From Isoetes taiwanensis (lineage: Eukaryota; Streptophyta; Lycopodiopsida; Isoetales; Isoetaceae): a stretch of 64,000 nt of DNA. Of the stretch, positions 58,873 to 64,000 are shown piece after piece; the stretch's first letter is position 1, and the number at the start of each line of letters is the position of its first letter. Where the stretch lies: contig JAJEKV010000074.1 in NCBI GenBank assembly GCA_021234155.1, positions 2,175,789-2,239,788 on the forward strand, in the 5' to 3' direction. The notes below the pieces were generated by a model, which worked only from the letters and a program-made list of their open reading frames with translations, ran no database searches and had not been told where the DNA came from. The translations under genes were made by a program, and so were the position numbers.

Positions 58873-60023
58873 TTTTCAATAAAATGTCAAAATATGGATT
58901 CAATAGCAAATAAATTATAAAAATGGCAAGTAATACGAATCAAAATGGCAAAAGTGAGGCGTCCAGCATGCATTCAGACTCAAGACAGTTTCTTCTGAGT
59001 TGACGAGCAGCATTCCAGTTGCTGATAGCAGATTGTGGAACCAGCAAAGCATCAGTCGCATTAAACTATAAAAGGTGTAGATTTCAATGGAAAAGAAATA
59101 GAGGATGAGTGGTTATTCTGGAATTCTTTTCTTCTTATACTCTCAATCATGATTAATGGAATTCTGCGATTCGCTAAATGATCATTGTGTGTGCAATTGC
59201 TTCTATCATTCGTTTCTTATTGTTCATCAATTCTTTTATCACAATAAAATGCCAAATTGCTTTTACGTTGGATTCCCTTGAGTATTTTTATTCTGCACTA
59301 AGCTTGAGTAATCAAAGGAGAAGGTTGGTGGCTGGCTTTGGGTGCTTACGAATGGCTGGATAATTTTGAGGTAAGTTCCAACTTTGCTATCTTTGGGTAA
59401 TCTAGTTGTTTCTATTGCCTATGACAATGAGTGTGAGCGTAAGAGATGGTCAGTTCTTGTGATTGCTTGGTTTGGTAGAATGAAGATGGTGCTGAGAAAA
59501 CGTGGTCATCATGTGCTTCTAAGGGTACAACCAAGTATGACCAAAGATTTGTGTTACCTTAATCTCATGTCACCATTTATTGTGACAATCAGACTGAGCA
59601 AGGATTTTAGCTATCATCCTAAGACAACGGACTTTGTGTTAGTTCACATATGGATCCAGCTAGGCACATGTTCATTAACTCATTGTTTTCCTCGCAACCA
59701 AGTTGCAGAGATGCTTCATAAAACTGCTTGAAGTTGTGCCAGCTCTATGGCATAATGAAAGCAATTATTATTGACAGAAATTTTCCAGCAAATTATCCAG
59801 CAGCATGGCAATGATCAGTCAGCATCCTGGAGACTTCAAAAAGGATAAAACAATGTAACAGAGATGTAGGGAATAGAGAAAAAATTATTTTTTGTTCCAA
59901 CCCTGTACTGTGAGAAGGACTAAAGGGCTTTCTGAACAAACTAGGCTAGTTGTGACAACAAGCTAGTCTCATAGACGCAAACAATCTTTTGCATTCCCCT
60001 TGCCACTCACCCCATTGTCAACT
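58873..60023. other. Spacer between DIRS-like element and phosphatase gene
   Basis: AT-rich, low coding potential. The 115-codon frame at 59384-59731 has no recognisable motifs. The right part (about 59750-60023) probably holds the 3' UTR of the minus-strand phosphatase gene. Confidence 0.4.
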
Positions 60024-61476
60024 TTATGCCAAACGTCTAAGCTCACCAGTAAGCAAAGAAAAGTCACGATGTTTGGATAATACTGATGGGTTAATTACTG
60101 ATTCAAAATGCCACGTCTGAATGCCTTCAGGTAAGCTTCGATGTGCTGCACATACAGCTCGTACAATTGTTTGCAAAATCTGCAACGTATCTCCATGGGC
60201 CACTATCAGAACACCATACCTATAAGAAAGAGACTGCATGTTAGCTGGAGAAATTAGATAGAACATGTTTCTAAATTTACCAACCCTTGCAACTCAGTTT
60301 CTATTTTCAACAGGACTTTCAAAGCACGCTCAGCAACATCTGCAACACTCTCTCCCCCATCAGGCCCAACCATTGGATTGTTGGCATCAAGTTCCCAGAT
60401 TTCTGAGTACTGTCTCCCATTTAAAACCAGCTATTGTATTAGGCAGAGAATTAACAGAAAATAGATGTAGTGGTGGCCCTTTGTACTTACATGGATATGA
60501 GACTCCAGCTCAAGTTGAGGACCAAAGTAACGTTCCCTTAATTCTTCCATCACCTTCCAAAGGAATCAGTTGCAACAGACAATGCCAACAATTATAACCG
60601 ATCGAATTCAGATGCAGTTATGCCTAGCAAGTCCTGCCTTGAGCCCTTTCTAATTGTTATAAAACGACTAATTTTCCAGATGTGTTCACTGTAACTCTGA
60701 CTATTGATCTACTTACCTCATGATTAATTAGTAAATTCGTGAGCTGCTAACAGCTGCACCCTATGTTACTTTTATTGGATGATGCCTAACAAGTCCACCT
60801 CCAAAATGAGCCCTCTGCACTCTTATCTTTGTGACGAATATCTTACTGTATGCCCTAAAGTAATTGTATGGGGCTAGAAATCAAGAATCATGGAAGGTTA
60901 GTTGGAAAGATCAAGCACCACACTATGCTTGCAAAATTGAGCAGTTCTGTTTTTAGCTTGATGGCCAGTCAAAGGTAATGACTACATTGATGTGAAAATT
61001 TCAGGATTTTTTATATAACGTAAGGAGATAATAGTCTCAACTTTCCCATGCAAAGTGATGGCACTATTTCAAGTCATATGTAAAGGTAACCAGTTGTGGA
61101 AGACTCTATTCACTAAAATATCATGAAACTCGTGTATTATGGAAGACACTGAAGGAAAAATCAGACACAGAGGTGCTAAAGCTCGTCCTTACCTGTATCT
61201 GTGGTTTTTCTTGCATTATGTCCAGAGATTTTGCAACTGCTTCGGAAGTCTGCAGTGTCCTGCTAAATGGGGAAGAAACGATTCGAACTCTGTTAATGCC
61301 GTACTTTTCCAGTTCCTGGTAGCAACCCATAGACCATTGTCATCTATCAGAAGCTAGAAGTTACTTTTTAGAATCAGACTTGGAAAAATATTTACCATGA
61401 GGAACATCTGCCCAGCAGCTTCAGCCTGCTGGATGCCTTCGTTCGCCAGGCCATGTTCTGCCAAAACTCCGTTGTT
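60024..61476 (-). CDS. Histidine phosphatase superfamily (phosphoglycerate mutase-like) protein, last five exons
   Basis: Plant cytosolic-type phosphatase of the PGAM fold; substrate unknown. Exons on the minus strand: 61476-61396 (NNGVLAEHGLANEGIQQAEA), 61315-61193 (ELEKYGINRVRIVSSPFSRT), 60553-60491 (VMEELRERYFGPQLELESH), 60410-60285 (YSEIWELDANNP … PDGGESVADV), 60219-60024 (YGVLIVAHGDTLQIL … PSVLSKHRDFSLLTGELRRL, stop 60024-60026). All inner boundaries have GT/AG and compatible phases. The second catalytic His (VAHGD), the phosphate-binding Arg (SPFSRT) and the Glu of GGES are present. The first exon with the RHG motif is not found up to 64000, so it is either further upstream beyond a large transposon-filled intron or lost. 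Frames are clean, unlike the rest of the window. Confidence 0.85.
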
Positions 61477-61745
61477 CTAGAAGTTGGCAGATAAATGTGA
61501 GGCATAAAACCAAGAATTCGAGACAAAATGTCTAGTTATCAATCTAGGAGGAGGTGGACAGCCATGGAATATGTTAGATTCCTGTTCCATTGCTGCAGAA
61601 ATAATGTAAGAAAGGGGTAAGGAAAAGATAGTATACTATATGGGAGACAATAAGGCCTCGTTCGTTAGGGATGCTGCGACCATGCCGGAGTACCCAGTAC
61701 TTGTTCCTCAATGCCACCATTCTTCGTGGCAGAGGAGTTGAATGT

Positions 61746-63110
61746 TTAGGTTACGTTAATTTATTATTAGGACTAAGACTATTATAGATTGCTTCTGATT
61801 ATTTTCATTCCTTGTGGCTTTTTTTTCCCTCTTTTATTTCTGACCATTGATCTCCGGAATATTCCATGTTTTATACCAGATTTTTCATCAAGAAGTTGCC
61901 TGCCACTTCTAATGGTCCAAACCGAACGTATGGTTGGAAGCACAAAAAAAAAGCGAAAAACCTCTGAAGTGCGTGGGCATGAAGCCTCGACCAGGCAGCC
62001 TATGTCTCGCCCCAGATGGCCCTGTTTGTGTTTGATGATTTGCCATGCAACGCCCATAGGCAGTGATCACAAATGGGTTTTGCGATTTTTGATTAAAATG
62101 AGGAGCGCCCAACTGTGCCAGAACAAAAACAGAGCATGGATTCTTAAGTCGTCACAGCGGCAAATGGCAGCAGCAAAAGGCGCAGCAAGAAGTCATAGCA
62201 GATCAAATGGTAGCAGATCATAACGCCCATCGCCAGAAGCTCTGCTTCGACTATCTGTTTTCATGCCCACCTTCTCCAAGAACACAAACGGCCTGGAAAC
62301 ATCAAACTCCCTGCAAAAAGAAATAATGGGAAAGAATAGGACTTGCTTCTTCCTCAGGCCTACCTCACAAGGCCCGCCCCTGCTATGTCGAAATTAGAAA
62401 CCGTCATGCTATCTTATCCATGGCCTAATAAATCCGGTCCTTTCCTTCACAACCATCTCCTTCTAAATTCGCACCATGCGAACACAAATCGAAATGAACA
62501 GCCACTGCAATCTTCGGACCACTAGCTTCGGTAAGGAATGAAAAATAATGAAACGAAGGACATTGCTCTCTTTTTTCCGCCAACAAGCAGCTCAAACCCG
62601 TTCAAAAAATACCCTAGACATACTATTTCAGATATATACATCCCTGAAATCTAGGCAAAATTATGCGTGAAATATGGTCTCCAAATACCAAACGAAATAA
62701 TTGGAAGCTTGCGATTATTGTTTAATCCTGTAATTAATTACCTAATCAATTCAAGCTAGGAAGAAATGCAATTTTTACCTTCGTGCCACATTTAATGCGG
62801 ACTAAGAATGTTAGGTTACGTTAATTTATTATTAGGACGAAAAAAATGTTGGCGTGATATTTCGGTATTTTCATCTTGTTTTTAAAAAGTGAAAACTGTT
62901 GTTGATGCATTATTGATTATTTGGTGCCGGAAATTGCCAGAAAAAGCTTGGGAACGCCGGAAATATCAGGCCAGAGTTTTTTTTATCAAGAAATTCCTGC
63001 CAACAGACTTGCTTCTGATTATTGTTTAATCCTGTAATTAATTACCTAATCAATTCAATTCAAGATTAAAAGAAATGCAATTTTTACCTTAATGCCACAT
63101 TTAATTGTGA
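61746..63110 (+). repeat. Nested short direct repeats in the presumed first intron
   Basis: A 28-base identical pair starting 'ttaggttacgttaattta' at 61746 and 62812. A second pair of about 85 bases ('gtttaatcctgtaattaatt', 'agaaatgcaatttttacctt') lies at 62713 and 63017. Also 'cttctgattatt' at 61792 and 63011, and 'atcaagaa.t.cctgcca' at 61888 and 62985. The arrangement suggests overlapping insertions of related non-autonomous elements. Confidence 0.7.
62227..62310 (-). other. Possible stray exon with splice acceptor
   Basis: On the minus strand 'ctttttgcag|ggagttt' precedes an open stretch (FDVSRPFVFLEKVGMKTDSR). It does not resemble the expected RHG-containing first exon of the phosphatase. 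It could be transposon-derived. Confidence 0.2.
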
Positions 63111-64000
63111 CGTTCCAAGTATTTATACGGTATATATATAAATACATTGACACGTCACCCAGTATAGAGACGCCACCATGGAGTATGGTAACCTAGGGGG
63201 TTGACCTAAAAGGGATTTAATTGGCTATATTAATTAAATCATTAAGGATAATAACCTATGATTAAGGGAAAAAATAATAATTAAGCCAATTATGGTTTAG
63301 GAAGGCGCCACCTGGCCAAACTCGATTGGCCAGCATGGTGATTGCTATTTGGATCCAATTAGGTGGATCACCACCCCATAATGACCAATATCGAACCGGT
63401 TGAGCCCAAGGAGCGGTGGCCTTAAGGGCTGTGGAACCTCACCAAAATCATTTGAACCACCACTAGGCATTCTTTGCTACCCTACTTGCAGAACTATAGA
63501 AGCACCCCACGATAACGGTTCCAGCCGAAACACGGGTTAGTAGTAGTTTAGCTTGTGAATTGTAGGCTAGTACTGTAGTACTCTCTTTTCTGATTGCCTT
63601 TGTTGAAATTAACCCTTCTCTGGTAAGTAGGATTACATTTCAATTATGAATGGTGCTCTGTTAAGGAATTGGTTGATGTATCTATGAAGGATTTGGTAGC
63701 TTCCATTAAATAGGGGTTTAAAGGGGGGGGGGTAGAGACCTCTCGAGCTCAATTATGATAGTATGCTCCTAGATAGAGCCCCGTAACATTCCCACTAGTT
63801 TGCGGCACGGTGTACAAGAGACCACCGGGTAGATGCTATGGTCGGCTTAGCACCGGATAAGGGACCATGGTGGTGAAGTGGGGGTGGGGTCTTGCACGAA
63901 CATAAAAGGCTCCCGAGACTCCTACGATTGGGCTAGGCGATGGCCAGGTCCACGTAGAGGGCGCGGGTATGGGTCCGACACTCCCACGGGTGTAGAGGTG
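63111..64000. other. Unassigned, transposon-like region
   Basis: No ORF over 60 codons with support. Contains a G-run (63725-63732) and a GC-rich end. The texture (noncoding, with 'ttagtagtagtttagcttgtg') resembles an LTR or 5' UTR of a retrotransposon, but no primer-binding site or terminal motif could be fixed. Confidence 0.3.

Noticed and set aside
59384-59731. 115-codon ORF downstream of the phosphatase gene
   Set aside because: No motif, unusual composition and no conserved copy; likely chance.

Overview
The window looks like repeat-rich nuclear DNA from a land plant. Three gene remnants point that way: a splicing factor 1 (SF1/BBP) homologue with the plant-style RSRW motifs, a plant-type histidine phosphatase with plant-like short introns, and a pentatricopeptide-repeat (PPR) fragment. 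A DIRS-type tyrosine-recombinase retrotransposon argues against a typical flowering plant and fits a bryophyte, lycophyte or fern better; this is inference. No bacterial or organellar operons, rRNA or CRISPR arrays are visible.

The dominant structure is a large direct duplication. Positions 1-22970 (copy A) recur at about 29860-54050 (copy B) in the same order and strand. Each copy carries, in order: the 3' tail of a LINE; a gene for an exported multi-pass membrane protein; a Ty1/copia element with most of its reverse transcriptase missing, followed by a PPR fragment; a 257-bp tandem repeat; a short foldback element; a plus-strand intron-containing gene that begins with an AT-hook; a 119-bp tandem repeat; a 480-bp MITE with long inverted arms; an 'AATGTTGG' minisatellite; and a large minus-strand transposase-like gene. 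The copies differ by many 1-4 base changes that cluster at CAG/CTG sites, by a 1.36-kb segment present only in B, and by the orientation of the MITE loop.

22971-29860 is the part of unit A with no counterpart in B: a broken SF1 gene, a decayed LINE ending in a (TTCTA)n tail, and a second LINE with an inactivated reverse transcriptase that runs into copy B.

54050-58870 is unrelated to unit A. It holds a short-period repeat block and a poly-G tract, then a minus-strand DIRS-like retrotransposon (gag with zinc knuckle, RT, RNase H, tyrosine recombinase) flanked by about 115-bp direct repeats. 59000-62000 holds the last five exons of a histidine phosphatase gene on the minus strand; its first exon, with the RHG motif, is not in the window. 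61740-64000 is a mosaic of short direct repeats and unrecognised, probably transposon-derived, DNA.

Almost every protein-coding region carries frameshifts. Some are probably real decay; the site preference of the differences suggests that part is sequencing error. Coordinates of broken genes are therefore envelopes rather than exact CDS limits.
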